Shown here one piece after another: positions 24,804 to 33,237 of a DNA stretch of 64,000 nucleotides. The DNA comes from an uncultured Collinsella sp. (GTDB lineage Bacteria > Actinomycetota > Coriobacteriia > Coriobacteriales > Coriobacteriaceae). The stretch lies in NCBI GenBank assembly GCA_958350755.1, contig CATWID010000006.1:1-64000 (forward strand), read 5' to 3'. Within the stretch, counting starts at the first letter, position 1. Each line of letters starts with the position of its first letter. A program made the translations under genes and the position numbers. The notes under the pieces were generated by a model. The model ran no database searches and was not told where the DNA came from. It saw only the letters and a list, made by a program, of their open reading frames with translations.

Positions 24804-24832
24804 TGTGACAAAGGGACAGCCCCTTTGTCACA
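24804..24832. repeat. GGGACAG-core palindrome, type C copy 1
   Basis: TGTGACAAAGGG (24804-24815) pairs with CCCTTTGTCACA around an ACAGC centre. It begins one base after the stop of the Cof gene and probably also acts as its terminator. Confidence 0.85.
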
Positions 24833-24865
24833 GTGGGGACTAGCTTCTTTAAACACGAACATATA

Positions 24866-24895
24866 TTCGCATATTTAACTGCGCTTTGATAGAAT
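24866..24895 (+). promoter_or_regulatory. Possible promoter of the 41-residue ORF
   Basis: TTCGCA (24866-24871), an 18-base spacer and TAGAAT (24890-24895). The region is AT-rich compared with its surroundings. The match is moderate. Confidence 0.4.
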
Positions 24896-24959
24896 TGTTG
24901 CTGTTGGCGGCAGTTCCATGTGCCGGGCAGCGCCCTCCATCTGATGGGAGGTGATGCCC

Positions 24960-25085
24960 ATGACCGATTTGATTGATTTCGTGAGGCTCCTGACCGCATT
25001 GGTCTCGCTTCTTACGACGCTTATCGGACTTTCCGAGGCACTCAAGCAACGCTCGAAGCAACGAAAGAGGGGTCGCCGCCGCTAA
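24960..25085 (+). CDS. 41-residue hydrophobic-basic peptide, type I toxin-like
   Basis: An ORF encoding MTDLIDFVRLLTALVSLLTT followed by LIGLSEALKQRSKQRKRGRRR. It has one short hydrophobic helix (about residues 7-25) and a strongly basic tail with 10 Arg/Lys in the last 13 residues, the layout of small membrane toxins from type I toxin-antitoxin loci and some holin-like toxins. GGGAGGTGAT is an excellent ribosome binding site, but CTCC just upstream can pair with GGAG around ATCTGAT and hide it, another common feature of such toxins. A hairpin overlaps the stop codon. No homologue is recognised by eye and no antisense promoter was identified, so the function is a hypothesis. Confidence 0.6.
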   Translation: MTDLIDFVRLLTALVSLLTTLIGLSEALKQRSKQRKRGRRR

Positions 25086-25098
25086 GGCGTTGACCCCT
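25068..25098. terminator. Hairpin overlapping the end of the 41-residue ORF
   Basis: AGGGGTC (25068-25074) and GACCCCT (25092-25098) form a stem extended by GCCGCC/GGCGTT with one mismatch. The plus-strand tract after it is weak (TAATCC), whereas on the minus strand it is followed by CTTTCG. It could therefore serve either strand. Confidence 0.55.
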
Positions 25099-25219
25099 TA
25101 ATCCACGCAACGGCGCTGCCCAGCTTTGCAGAACTTGGGCTGCCGTCGACACCATTCTACCCACGAATGACATTTTGGACAATCGGCAATGTCGCTTCTA
25201 AAAGCTGAGCGCAACCTAA

Positions 25220-25248
25220 TGTGACAAAAAGACAGTCCCTTTGCCACA
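25220..25248. repeat. GGGACAG-core palindrome, type C copy 2 (degenerate)
   Basis: TGTGACAAAAAGACAGTCCC followed by TTTGCCACA is the same element as at 24804 with three substitutions, 416 bases away. The GGGACAG core has changed to AAGACAG. Confidence 0.8.
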
Positions 25249-25282
25249 ATCTAAATATTGCCTTTACGTGTTGATACACACG

Positions 25283-25318
25283 GTGTGCAATAATACTCGC
25301 ACTGTGCAATAGTGCACA
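25283..25318. promoter_or_regulatory. Candidate autoregulatory operator of the second TetR gene
   Basis: TGTGCAATA occurs twice in direct orientation (25284-25292 and 25303-25311). The second copy is part of the perfect palindrome TGTGCA-ATAG-TGCACA (25303-25318). It lies 22 bases upstream of the TTG start of the TetR gene. Confidence 0.55.
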
Positions 25319-25340
25319 GGTTGAGTAACAGGGAGGACGC

Positions 25341-26051
25341 TTGTCCCAGCTCGAGAAATGCGATCGCCGATCCCTTCGCTCGCAGCGTGCCCTTCGCCAG
25401 GCACTTGCCAGCGAGCTTGCCGAAAGCGGCGACCTTTCGCGCATTAACGTTGCGTCGCTCACCGAGCGCGCCGGTCTTACGCGCCGCACGTTCTATTCGC
25501 ACTACCGCGATATTCCCGACTTTATCAATCAAATCGAGGACGGCTTGCTGGCCGAGATCCGTGAGCGCATTGAGCTCATCACCTCAGCTCAGCTGCCCGA
25601 TCTTTACCGTAACATTGACGAGCTCGAGCCGGCGCCCGGTTCGGTTGAGCTGCTGCGTTATCTTGCGGCCAACCGCGACTTAATCGGTGCGCTGCTGGGT
25701 CCGGGCGGCGACCAGGCCTTTATTAAAAGGATTATCGACACCGCGCGTGAGGCTGTGGTGCCGCGTGCGCAGACGGGCATTTTGGGCCTGGCGCTGGGCA
25801 CGTTCTTTGACTACTACGTCACCTACGTCGTGAGCGCCGAGGTCGGCATGATTCAGCGCTGGTTTGAGCGTGGGCTCACCGAATCGCCCGAGGCCATGGC
25901 GCGCATTATGACGGTGCTCGCTTTTGTGCGCCCCGGCGACCTGTATGGCCAACCCATCGATATCAACGTGCCGGAATACGGCATGAAGCTATTGAACTTG
26001 CAGCTCGAGGACGCGGTCGACACCGCCGCAACCGTCGAGTCCAACAACTAA
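25341..26051 (+). CDS. TetR-family regulator of the activase operon
   Basis: A 236-residue regulator with a helix-turn-helix at about residues 10-57 (LRSQRALRQALASELAESGD... INVASLTERAGLTRRTFYSHYRDIPDF) and a TetR_C-like C-terminal domain containing LGTFFDYYVTYVVSAEVGMIQRWFERG. The start is TTG at 25341, six bases after GGGAGG. The palindrome at 25303-25318 is a likely operator. It ends 11 bases before the giant activase gene, so the two are one transcription unit and the activase is probably its target. Confidence 0.88.
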   Translation: MSQLEKCDRRSLRSQRALRQALASELAESGDLSRINVASLTERAGLTRRTFYSHYRDIPDFINQIEDGLLAEIRERIELITSAQLPDLYRNIDELEPAPGSVELLRYLAANRDLIGALLGPGGDQAFIKRIIDTAREAVVPRAQTGILGLALGTFFDYYVTYVVSAEVGMIQRWFERGLTESPEAMARIMTVLAFVRPGDLYGQPIDINVPEYGMKLLNLQLEDAVDTAATVESNN

Positions 26052-26062
26052 GAGGAGAGACA

Positions 26063-29000
26063 ATGAGCAAACTCGTCGAGGGCATTAAGGACCGCATGGT
26101 CGCTGCCGCACGCGAGGCCGCGCCCGCCGTGGTGGACGCCGCGCAGAAGGCCGCGACCGCGGCAGCCGAGAAAGTTGCCGAGGCAGTTGCCGATGCCAAG
26201 AACGCGGCAGGGGAGGCGTCCGTCACTGGCGAGCCCGCTACCGCCGCTGAGCCCGTAGCCGCCGCCCGCGCCCCCGAAGGCGCGATCTTCAACCCCGAGA
26301 ACGCTCGTGGCAACCTGCACCTGGGCATCGACGTGGGTTCCACTACCGTTAAGCTCGCCGTGCTCAACGACGACAACCAGATCGTCTACGCCAAGTACCA
26401 GCGCCATCACACCGACGTCCGTGCCTGCGCCCGCGACCTGTTCGAGGGTGCCGCGACCGTGCTGCCGACGGCCCAGATGACCTGCGCCATTACCGGCTCG
26501 GGCGGCCTGCTGCTCTCCCAATGGCTCGACCTGGAGTTTGTCCAGGAGGTCATCGCCAGCAAACGCGCCGTCGAGACCATCATCCCGGCCACCGACGTCG
26601 CCATCGAGTTGGGCGGCGAGGACGCCAAGATCATCTACTTCGACAACGGCATTGAGCAGCGCATGAACGGCACCTGCGCCGGCGGTACGGGCGCGTTCAT
26701 CGACCAGATGGCAACCCTGCTGCACACCGACGCGAGCGGCCTCAACAAGCTCGCGGCCAACGCCACCACCATCTATCCCATCGCCAGCCGCTGCGGCGTT
26801 TTTGCCAAGACCGACGTGCAGCCGCTGCTCAACGAAGGTGCCCGCCCCGAGGACGTGGCCGCCTCCATCTTCCAGGCCGTCGTGACCCAGACCATCTCGG
26901 GCCTGGCGTGCGGCCGCCCCATCCGCGGCAACGTCGCCTTCCTGGGCGGCCCGCTGCAGTATCTCTCCGAGCTGCGCCACCGCTTCTACCTCACGCTCAA
27001 CCTGGACGAGGAGCACCGTATCGTGCCCCAAAACGCCCACCTGTTTGTGGCGAGCGGCGCTGCCATGGCGCACGAGTCCAACAAGCTCAGCACGTTCCCA
27101 CAGCTTATCGAGGCCATCGACAGCTTGGGCGACACGCAGGGTGCTGAGGTCGAGCGCCTGGATCCGCTCTTTGCCACCGACGAGGACTTTGCCGAGTTCA
27201 AGGGTCGCCACGACCAAGAAGTCGTCCCCAAGGGCAAGCTCGACGGCTACACCGGCCGCGTGTTCATCGGTATCGACGCCGGCTCCACCACCATGAAAGC
27301 CGCGCTCGTGGGCGAGGACGGCCAGCTGCTGCACACCTGGTACGGCAACAACAACGGCGATATCCTGGGCACGGCCAAGGTCATCATGGCCGATTTCTAC
27401 AACCACATCCCCGCCGGCTGCACCATCGGCCACGTGACCACCACGGGCTACGGCGAGGCGCTGCTCATCGAGGCCCTCAAGGCCGACTCCGGCGAGATCG
27501 AGACCGTCGCGCACCTGCGCGGTGCCAAGGCATTCCTGCCCGGCGTCGAGTTTATTCTGGACATTGGCGGCCAGGACATGAAGTGCCTGCGCGTCAAGGA
27601 CGGCGTGATTGAGCACATCATGCTCAACGAGGCCTGCTCGTCGGGTTGCGGTAGCTTTATCGAGAGCTTCGCCGTCTCTATGAACATGGACGTGCGCGCG
27701 TTTGCCGATGCCGCCATCCATGCCAAGGCCCCGGTCGATTTGGGCAGCCGCTGCACGGTCTTTATGAACTCGCGCGTCAAGCAGGCGCAAAAGGAAGGCG
27801 CCACGGTGGGCGACATCGCGGCCGGCCTGTCCTATTCCGTCATTAAGAATGCCCTGTTCAAGGTCATTAAGCTGCGCGACCCCAAGGAGATCGGCAGCCA
27901 GGTGATCGTCCAGGGCGGCACCTTTATGTCCGATGCCACGCTGCGCGCGTTTGAGCAGCTCACGGGCGTTCATGCCGTGCGTCCCGACATCGCCGGCTGC
28001 ATGGGCGCCTACGGTGCGGCCCTGCTCGCCCGCGATCGCGCCGGCGCCGACGGCACCTCGACCATCCTTTCGGCCGAGGACATCGCGCACCTCACCGTGA
28101 CGCAAAAGCATGTCCGCTGCGGCCGCTGCTCCAACAACTGCCAGCTTACCGTCAACGACTTTGGCGGCGGCAGGCGCTTTATCACCGGCAACCGCTGCGA
28201 GAAGGGCGCCGGCCACAAAAAGCAGAAGACCGAGGCCCCCAACCTCTTCAAAAAGAAAAACGAGTTGCTGTTTAACCGCGAGGTGCTGAGCCCCGACGAG
28301 GCCCCGCGCGGCACCGTGGGCATTCCGCGCGCGCTCAACATGTACGAGAACTACCCCTTCTGGCACGCGTTCTTTACGCGTCTGGGCTTTAGCGTGCAGC
28401 TGTCCGACCAGTCGAGCAAGAAGACCTACCAGGCGGGCATCGAGTCCATGCCGTCCGAGAGCGTGTGCTATCCGGCCAAGATGAGCCACGGCCACGTGAT
28501 GAACCTTATCGACCGCGACGTTGACTTTATCTGGATGCCGTGCGTGCGCTGGGAGCGCAAAGAGGACCCGACGGCCGGTAACTGCTACAACTGCCCCATC
28601 GTCATGAGTTACCCCACCGCGTTGGCGCTCAACATCGACGAGATCCGCGAGCAGAACATCGAGTTCCTGTACCCGTTTGTGCCCTATCACGATAAGACCG
28701 AGCTCAAGCGCCGTCTGTACCAGGTGCTCGCCGTCGACCGTGTGGCCGATGCTGAGGCCGGGCGCGGCCGCGTGCGCGGTCCCAAAATCACGCGTTCCGA
28801 GGTCGATGCCGCCGTCAACGCTGCCTTTGAGGCCGATGCGCGTTTCCACGAGGACATCCAGACCATGGGCGAGGAGGCTCTTAAGTGGGTCGAGGACCAC
28901 GGCGGTCACGGCATCGTGCTCGCCGGTCGTCCCTACCATAACGACCCCGAGATCAACCACGCCCTGCCCGAGCTTATCTCGAGCTTTGGCTTTGCGGTCT

Positions 29001-30844
29001 TTACCGAGGATTCGCTTGCGCATCTGGTGAAGCCCGAGCGCCCGATCCGCGTCGTCGACCAGTGGATGTACCACAGCCGCCTGTACGCCGTCGCCCGCTT
29101 TGTGACCATGCGCAACGACCTGGACCTGATCCAGCTCAATTCCTTCGGCTGCGGCCTCGATGCCCTGACCACCGATCAGGTGCAGGAGATCCTGGAGGCC
29201 AGTGGCAAGATCTACACCGTGCTCAAGATCGACGAGGTGTCCAACCTGGGCGCCGCGCGCATTCGCATCCGCTCGCTCATGGCGGCACTCAAGGACCAGG
29301 AGGCCGAGCGCTTGGCCGAGGCCACGGCCGCGGGCGAGGCCTACGAGCAGGGCGATGCCGCGCCGGTGACGCCCTCCACGGATGCCCCCGCGTTCGCGAG
29401 TCGCAAGTACACGTTTGAGGCTCAGCGCGAGAGTGCTTCGACCGCGTGGCCCAAGGTGCCCTTTACCGAGCAGATGCGCGAGGAGGGCTACACCATTCTG
29501 TGCCCGCAGATGGCGCCGATTCACTTTGACCTGGTCAAAGAGGTGTTCCGCGGTGCCGGCTACAACTTGGAGCTGCTGCCCTCGACCGATCACGATGCCG
29601 TCGAGGCCGGCCTGCGCTACGTGAATAACGACATCTGCTATCCGTCGATTCTGGTGACGGGCCAGATTATGGAGGCCATCGAGAGCGGTCGGTACGACCT
29701 GTCCAAGACGGCCGTGGTCATCAGCCAGACCGGCGGCGGCTGCCGTGCCACCAACTACATCGCCCTCATTCGCAAGGCCCTGCGCGAGAGCGGTCACCCC
29801 GAGATCCCCGTGATCTCGCTTTCGGCCGTGGCGCTGGGCGAGGACAACCCCGGCTTCAAGCTGACGCCGGCGCTGCTTAAGCAGGCAGTCTACGCGGTGC
29901 TCTTTGGCGACGTGATGATGCAGATGCTCTACCGCTGCCGCCCGTATGAGGCCACGCCCGGTGCCGCCAACGCGCTCTACGAGGAGTACATGGCGCGCGC
30001 TCGCAAGCTGGCACCCAAGTTCAACAGGCATAACTACACCAAGCTGTGCCGCGAGGCCATCCGCGCGTTCGACACCATGCCGCTTGTGGGCGAGGGCACC
30101 AAGCCGCGCGTGGGCGTGGTCGGTGAGATCTTGGTCAAGTTCCACCCCACGGCCAACAACCACGTGGTCGACGTGATCGAGCGCGAGGGCTGCGAGGCCG
30201 TGGTGCCGGGTCTGCTCGACTTCTTCCTGTACTCCATGAGCAACGCCGAGCTGCAAAAGGACGAGCTGGGTAGCTCTGCAACGACGCGTGCGGGCATGCA
30301 GGCGCTCATCAAGCTTGTGGACTGGATGCGCACGCCGGTGGAGGAGATGCTCGAGAAGTCCCGCCGCTTCGAGGCACCCGAGCGCATCGGCACCATGGCC
30401 GACAAGGCCCGCACGGTGCTTTCGGTGTGCAACAACATGGGCGAGGGCTGGCTGCTCACGGCCGAGATGCTCGACCTGATTGACCATGGTGCACCCAACA
30501 TTATCTGCACGCAGCCCTTCGCGTGCCTGCCCAACCACGTGGTAGGTAAGGCTGTGATCAAGGAGCTGCGCCGCCAGCATCCCGAGAGCAACATCGTCGC
30601 GGTGGACTACGACCCCGGCGCGTCCGAGGTCAACCAGCTCAACCGTATTAAGCTCATGATCAGCGTTGCCAAGGAAAACATGCGCGCCGGCAAGGGCTTT
30701 AAGCTCGAGAAGGTGGCGCCGCTCGCGATGGACGAGGTCACCGGCCAGATGCGTGCCCACGATGGCTGCGTGAGCTGCGGACCGGCCAGCGAGGAGGCCG
30801 TTGCATCGGTCGCCAAGCGTCTGGGACGCGGCATTAAGAAGTAG
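26063..30844 (+). CDS. Giant acyl-CoA dehydratase activase (two ASKHA domains plus dehydratase-like regions)
   Basis: A 1593-residue protein of the BadF/BadG/BcrA/BcrD (HgdC-like) family. Such activases use ATP and a [4Fe-4S] cluster to push one electron into 2-hydroxyacyl-CoA dehydratases. An Ala-rich N-terminal leader (1-75) is followed by ATPase domain 1 (about 84-335, GIDVGSTTVKLAVL; cluster Cys in NGTCAGGTGAF) and ATPase domain 2 (about 398-660, GIDAGSTTMKAAL; NEACSSGCGSF). A cysteine-rich HVRCGRCSNNCQL segment near 683 comes next. The rest resembles DUF2229 and the dehydratase D component, with repeated Cys pairs such as CVSCGPAS at the end. This two-in-one architecture is known from gut anaerobes; substrates are undefined. 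The ATG follows AGAGGAGAG. Confidence 0.9.
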   Translation: MSKLVEGIKDRMVAAAREAAPAVVDAAQKAATAAAEKVAEAVADAKNAAGEASVTGEPATAAEPVAAARAPEGAIFNPENARGNLHLGIDVGSTTVKLAVLNDDNQIVYAKYQRHHTDVRACARDLFEGAATVLPTAQMTCAITGSGGLLLSQWLDLEFVQEVIASKRAVETIIPATDVAIELGGEDAKIIYFDNGIEQRMNGTCAGGTGAFIDQMATLLHTDASGLNKLAANATTIYPIASRCGVFAKTDVQPLLNEGARPEDVAASIFQAVVTQTISGLACGRPIRGNVAFLGGPLQYLSELRHRFYLTLNLDEEHRIVPQNAHLFVASGAAMAHESNKLSTFPQLIEAIDSLGDTQGAEVERLDPLFATDEDFAEFKGRHDQEVVPKGKLDGYTGRVFIGIDAGSTTMKAALVGEDGQLLHTWYGNNNGDILGTAKVIMADFYNHIPAGCTIGHVTTTGYGEALLIEALKADSGEIETVAHLRGAKAFLPGVEFILDIGGQDMKCLRVKDGVIEHIMLNEACSSGCGSFIESFAVSMNMDVRAFADAAIHAKAPVDLGSRCTVFMNSRVKQAQKEGATVGDIAAGLSYSVIKNALFKVIKLRDPKEIGSQVIVQGGTFMSDATLRAFEQLTGVHAVRPDIAGCMGAYGAALLARDRAGADGTSTILSAEDIAHLTVTQKHVRCGRCSNNCQLTVNDFGGGRRFITGNRCEKGAGHKKQKTEAPNLFKKKNELLFNREVLSPDEAPRGTVGIPRALNMYENYPFWHAFFTRLGFSVQLSDQSSKKTYQAGIESMPSESVCYPAKMSHGHVMNLIDRDVDFIWMPCVRWERKEDPTAGNCYNCPIVMSYPTALALNIDEIREQNIEFLYPFVPYHDKTELKRRLYQVLAVDRVADAEAGRGRVRGPKITRSEVDAAVNAAFEADARFHEDIQTMGEEALKWVEDHGGHGIVLAGRPYHNDPEINHALPELISSFGFAVFTEDSLAHLVKPERPIRVVDQWMYHSRLYAVARFVTMRNDLDLIQLNSFGCGLDALTTDQVQEILEASGKIYTVLKIDEVSNLGAARIRIRSLMAALKDQEAERLAEATAAGEAYEQGDAAPVTPSTDAPAFASRKYTFEAQRESASTAWPKVPFTEQMREEGYTILCPQMAPIHFDLVKEVFRGAGYNLELLPSTDHDAVEAGLRYVNNDICYPSILVTGQIMEAIESGRYDLSKTAVVISQTGGGCRATNYIALIRKALRESGHPEIPVISLSAVALGEDNPGFKLTPALLKQAVYAVLFGDVMMQMLYRCRPYEATPGAANALYEEYMARARKLAPKFNRHNYTKLCREAIRAFDTMPLVGEGTKPRVGVVGEILVKFHPTANNHVVDVIEREGCEAVVPGLLDFFLYSMSNAELQKDELGSSATTRAGMQALIKLVDWMRTPVEEMLEKSRRFEAPERIGTMADKARTVLSVCNNMGEGWLLTAEMLDLIDHGAPNIICTQPFACLPNHVVGKAVIKELRRQHPESNIVAVDYDPGASEVNQLNRIKLMISVAKENMRAGKGFKLEKVAPLAMDEVTGQMRAHDGCVSCGPASEEAVASVAKRLGRGIKK

Positions 30845-30872
30845 CTTGCCCGCTATGGGCTAGATATGAGAC

Positions 30873-30907
30873 AAACGGGTGGTAGCCATACCGGCTACCA
30901 CCCGTTT
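30873..30907 (+). terminator. Strong terminator of the activase gene
   Basis: AAACGGGTGGTAGCC (30873-30887) pairs with GGCTACCACCCGTTT (30893-30907) and is followed by TT. It is perfect over 15 bases. Confidence 0.9.
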
Positions 30908-30924
30908 TTACTCAAGACTTTAGT

Positions 30925-31625
30925 CTGCTGGCCGCGCAGCGGCCAGCTTTAAACCACCCGCTACGCGGGTGGAGATAAACGGCTTTACAAAGCCACCCCT
31001 CCGACCGATATTGACGATTGTTCAGGCCGTCAGGAATTCGAGTCGAAGGGGTGGTCGCCATGGCCCAGAAGGCCTACAGCCTTTCCCACACGAAGTGGAT
31101 GTGCAAGTACCACATCGTGTTCACGCCGAAGTATAGGCGCAAAGTGATCTACAACCAAATCAGGAGCGACATAGGGGAGATCCTCAGGAAGCTGTGCGAG
31201 TACAAGGGGATCGAGATAATCGAGGGGCACCTGATGCCCGACCACGTGCACGTGCTGCTGGCGATCCCGCCGAAGTACAGCGTCGCGAGCGTCATGGGCT
31301 ACCTGAAGGGGAAGAGCTCGCTGATGATATTCGACAGGCACGCCAACCTCAAGTACAAGTTCGGCAACAGGAAGTTCTGGGCGGAGGGCTACTACGTGTC
31401 CACCGTCGGCCTGAACGAGGCGACGATCGCCAAGTACATCAGGGAGCAGGAGTCCCACGACATCGCGCTGGACAAGCTGAGCGTGAAGGAGTACGAGGAC
31501 CCCTTCAAGAGGAGGTGATCCTGCCGGTTCGACCGGCGCGCCACGGGTCAAGATGCACTAGGCCTGGACGAAGTCCGGGCCCGCGCCTTTAGACGCGAGC
31601 CCGGGGCCCGTGGGTTATACCCTAA
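30925..31625 (+). mobile_element. IS200-type insertion sequence (approximate ends)
   Basis: A single Y1 transposase gene is flanked by the subterminal hairpins typical of IS200/IS605 elements. On the left are GCTGGCCGC-GCA-GCGGCCAGC (30927-30947) and CCACCCGC-TAC-GCGGGTGG (30954-30972). On the right a CCCGGGCTCGCG-type stem surrounds CTTTAGA (about 31575-31605). No inverted terminal repeats or target duplication are seen, as expected for this family. No tnpB or omega-RNA-like end with a second gene is present. Exact ends cannot be set without another copy for comparison. Confidence 0.8.
31060..31518 (+). CDS. tnpA: IS200/IS605 family transposase TnpA
   Basis: A 152-residue Y1 HUH single-strand transposase. 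The HUH motif is HVHVL (His62, His64) and the catalytic tyrosine is probably Tyr126 in AKYIREQE. The start MAQKAYSLSHTKWMCKYHIV is characteristic of the IS200 group. The length is normal and there is no internal stop, so the enzyme may be active. GAAGGGGTGG precedes the ATG at 31060; the frame is open another 14 codons upstream into the left end. The hairpins on both sides would be its recognition structures. Confidence 0.95.
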   Translation: MAQKAYSLSHTKWMCKYHIVFTPKYRRKVIYNQIRSDIGEILRKLCEYKGIEIIEGHLMPDHVHVLLAIPPKYSVASVMGYLKGKSSLMIFDRHANLKYKFGNRKFWAEGYYVSTVGLNEATIAKYIREQESHDIALDKLSVKEYEDPFKRR

Positions 31626-31630
31626 GAGCA

Positions 31631-31652
31631 AACCACCCTTTTTAAGGGTGGT
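31631..31652. terminator. Hairpin downstream of the insertion sequence
   Basis: AACCACCCTT pairs with AAGGGTGGTT around TT. It is perfect and symmetric but is not followed by a T tract. Its CCACCC arms resemble the left-end hairpin of the insertion, so it might be part of the element's right flank. Confidence 0.6.
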
Positions 31653-31709
31653 TCTGATTGGACATCTGTTGCGTAAACGCCCCAACTATCACCCTTTGCG
31701 AACTTAGAT

Positions 31710-31839
31710 TTCGGAAGTATGCGGCAAAATCTGAATAGACCGAGCACATCGGATATGTCCAAGCTCTGTACCTGCGGTTTTATTGGCGAAAAACCAGGAT
31801 GTGCTCATGAGTTCCGGAATTTGCCGCATGCTTCCGAAA
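31710..31839. repeat. MITE-like element with 19-bp terminal inverted repeats
   Basis: TTCGGAAGTATGCGGCAAA (31710-31728) and its complement (31821-31839, one mismatch) bound 130 bases with no coding content. Inside, GAGCACAT and ATGTGCTC pair as well. A stretch of 31 bases beginning in the left arm recurs at 33008-33038 with four changes. The region 31653-32007 holds this element and the promoter area of the next gene, and no ORF. Confidence 0.7.
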
Positions 31840-32007
31840 ACGACGTCTCGGTGGCACCAAAAACTGCCCTCGGAACCCTGAGATAATGAACATATGTAGC
31901 CGTTTGCCGCGAAATACCGCCCGTTTATAGAACCTACCCCCAGCGCGCGTCATCCTTACGGTTGAATAAATACACATCTATGGAATTACGTAAGAGAGGA
32001 CCGTCCT

Positions 32008-32967
32008 ATGAGCTACAAGACCGTTTGTGTTGCCGGCGGCGGCGTGTTGGGAAGCCAGATTGCCTTTCAGGCTGCCTACTGCGGCTTTGATGTAACGATT
32101 TGGCTGCGCAGCGAGGGCAGCATCGGCCGCACCCGGCCCAAGATCGATCATGTGCGCGAGGAGTACATCGCGGCAATCGAGGGCATGGCGGACGGTACGG
32201 GCGAGTGGTGCGCCGGTATCGCCGATGGCACCCAGCCCTTCGACAAGGAAGCGGCGCTCGCCGCCGTCGAGCGTGCCTACTCCACACTCAAGCTGGAGCT
32301 CGATCTTGCCAAGGCCGTGGCCGACGCCGACCTGGTCATTGAGTCTATGGCCGAGGACACCCAGGCAAAGATCGACTTCTACAAGAAGCTCGCCCCGGTT
32401 CTGCCGCAAAAGACCGTCATCGTGACCAACTCATCCACGCTGCTGCCGAGCACCTTTGCCAAGTACACCGGTCGTCCCGAGAAGTACCTGTCGCTGCACT
32501 TTGCCAATTCCATCTGGAAGAACAACATGACCGAGGTCATGGCACAGGACCAAACCGACAAGCGCTACTTCGACGAGCTCGTCGACTTTGCCAACGATAT
32601 CCGTATGCTTGCCCTGCCCGTCAACAAGGAAAAGAACGGCTACCTGCTCAATTCCATGCTGGTGCCGTGGCTGCTTTCGGGCCTTGACCTGTATGTCTCG
32701 GGCGTGAGTGACCCCAAGAGCATCGACCTCGCGTGGACGCGCGGCACCGGCGCTCCCAAGGGCCCGTTCCGCGTATTCGACACGGTGGGTATCCAGACGG
32801 CCTACAACATCGTCATGCAGTATCAGAAGGTCCCGGGCCTGGTGAGCCCGCTGCTCAAGAAGATGATGATGCCCTACAACTTTAAGGCTATGGCATCCGT
32901 CCTCAAGAAAATGCTCGACGAAGGTAAGCTGGGCGAAAGCTCGGGCGAGGGCTTCTTTACGTACTAA
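32008..32967 (+). CDS. 3-hydroxyacyl-CoA dehydrogenase
   Basis: A 319-residue NAD-dependent dehydrogenase that interconverts 3-hydroxyacyl-CoA and 3-oxoacyl-CoA, as in butyrate or fatty acid metabolism. The Rossmann motif is VAGGGVLGSQIA. The catalytic His lies in LHFANSIWKNNMTEVM, with the supporting Ser/Asn in TNSSTLLPS and NSMLVPW. The C-terminal helical domain shows GPFRVFDTVG. The LHFANSIWKNN active-site stretch differs from the classical GLHFFNP, so the natural substrate may not be a simple acyl-CoA. The ATG follows AAGAGAGGACC. It is a single gene between the repeat region and the small secreted protein. Confidence 0.88.
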   Translation: MSYKTVCVAGGGVLGSQIAFQAAYCGFDVTIWLRSEGSIGRTRPKIDHVREEYIAAIEGMADGTGEWCAGIADGTQPFDKEAALAAVERAYSTLKLELDLAKAVADADLVIESMAEDTQAKIDFYKKLAPVLPQKTVIVTNSSTLLPSTFAKYTGRPEKYLSLHFANSIWKNNMTEVMAQDQTDKRYFDELVDFANDIRMLALPVNKEKNGYLLNSMLVPWLLSGLDLYVSGVSDPKSIDLAWTRGTGAPKGPFRVFDTVGIQTAYNIVMQYQKVPGLVSPLLKKMMMPYNFKAMASVLKKMLDEGKLGESSGEGFFTY

Positions 32968-33007
32968 AAATGATCTCTTGGGGGCGGAAGCGTTGAGGAT
33001 CTACGGT

Positions 33008-33038
33008 AGTATGCGACAAGATCTGAATAGGTCGAGCA
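33008..33038. repeat. Partial copy of the 31710 MITE-like element
   Basis: 27 of 31 bases match 31716-31746 (core GTATGCGACAAGATCTGAAT). Terminal inverted repeats are not both present, so this is a remnant. It begins about 40 bases after the stop of the dehydrogenase. Confidence 0.65.
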
Positions 33039-33197
33039 AGAGCTGTAGCGCGCGTTGACGTTTGCCCAATAGAACGCAAAAATGCACCGTTCGCCGATAC
33101 TCCTCTCGCGAGTGGTTGCCATATGGTTTGATGTTGGAAACATATGATTGCCGACAGGCCGTAGGTGACATTCGCCATGATATCGGAGGTACCAAGT

Positions 33198-33236
33198 ATG
33201 TTTCGTGCTCCGTTAAACAAGTATCGGGCTGGCTGA
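33198..33236 (+). CDS. 12-residue leader peptide, possibly coupled to the next gene
   Basis: MFRAPLNKYRAG, preceded by CGGAGGTACCAAGT, a strong ribosome binding site. Its TGA ends one base before the ATG of the secreted protein at 33238. That gene has no ribosome binding site of its own, so translation of this small ORF could deliver ribosomes to it. The peptide sequence is unremarkable. Confidence 0.4.
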   Translation: MFRAPLNKYRAG

Positions 33237-33237
33237 C

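Noticed and set aside
26048..30760. Very long open frame on the minus strand opposite the activase gene
   Set aside because: It is a shadow of the high-GC codon pattern of the real gene. It has His/Val/Leu-rich composition with no domain, and the plus-strand protein is a clear family member.
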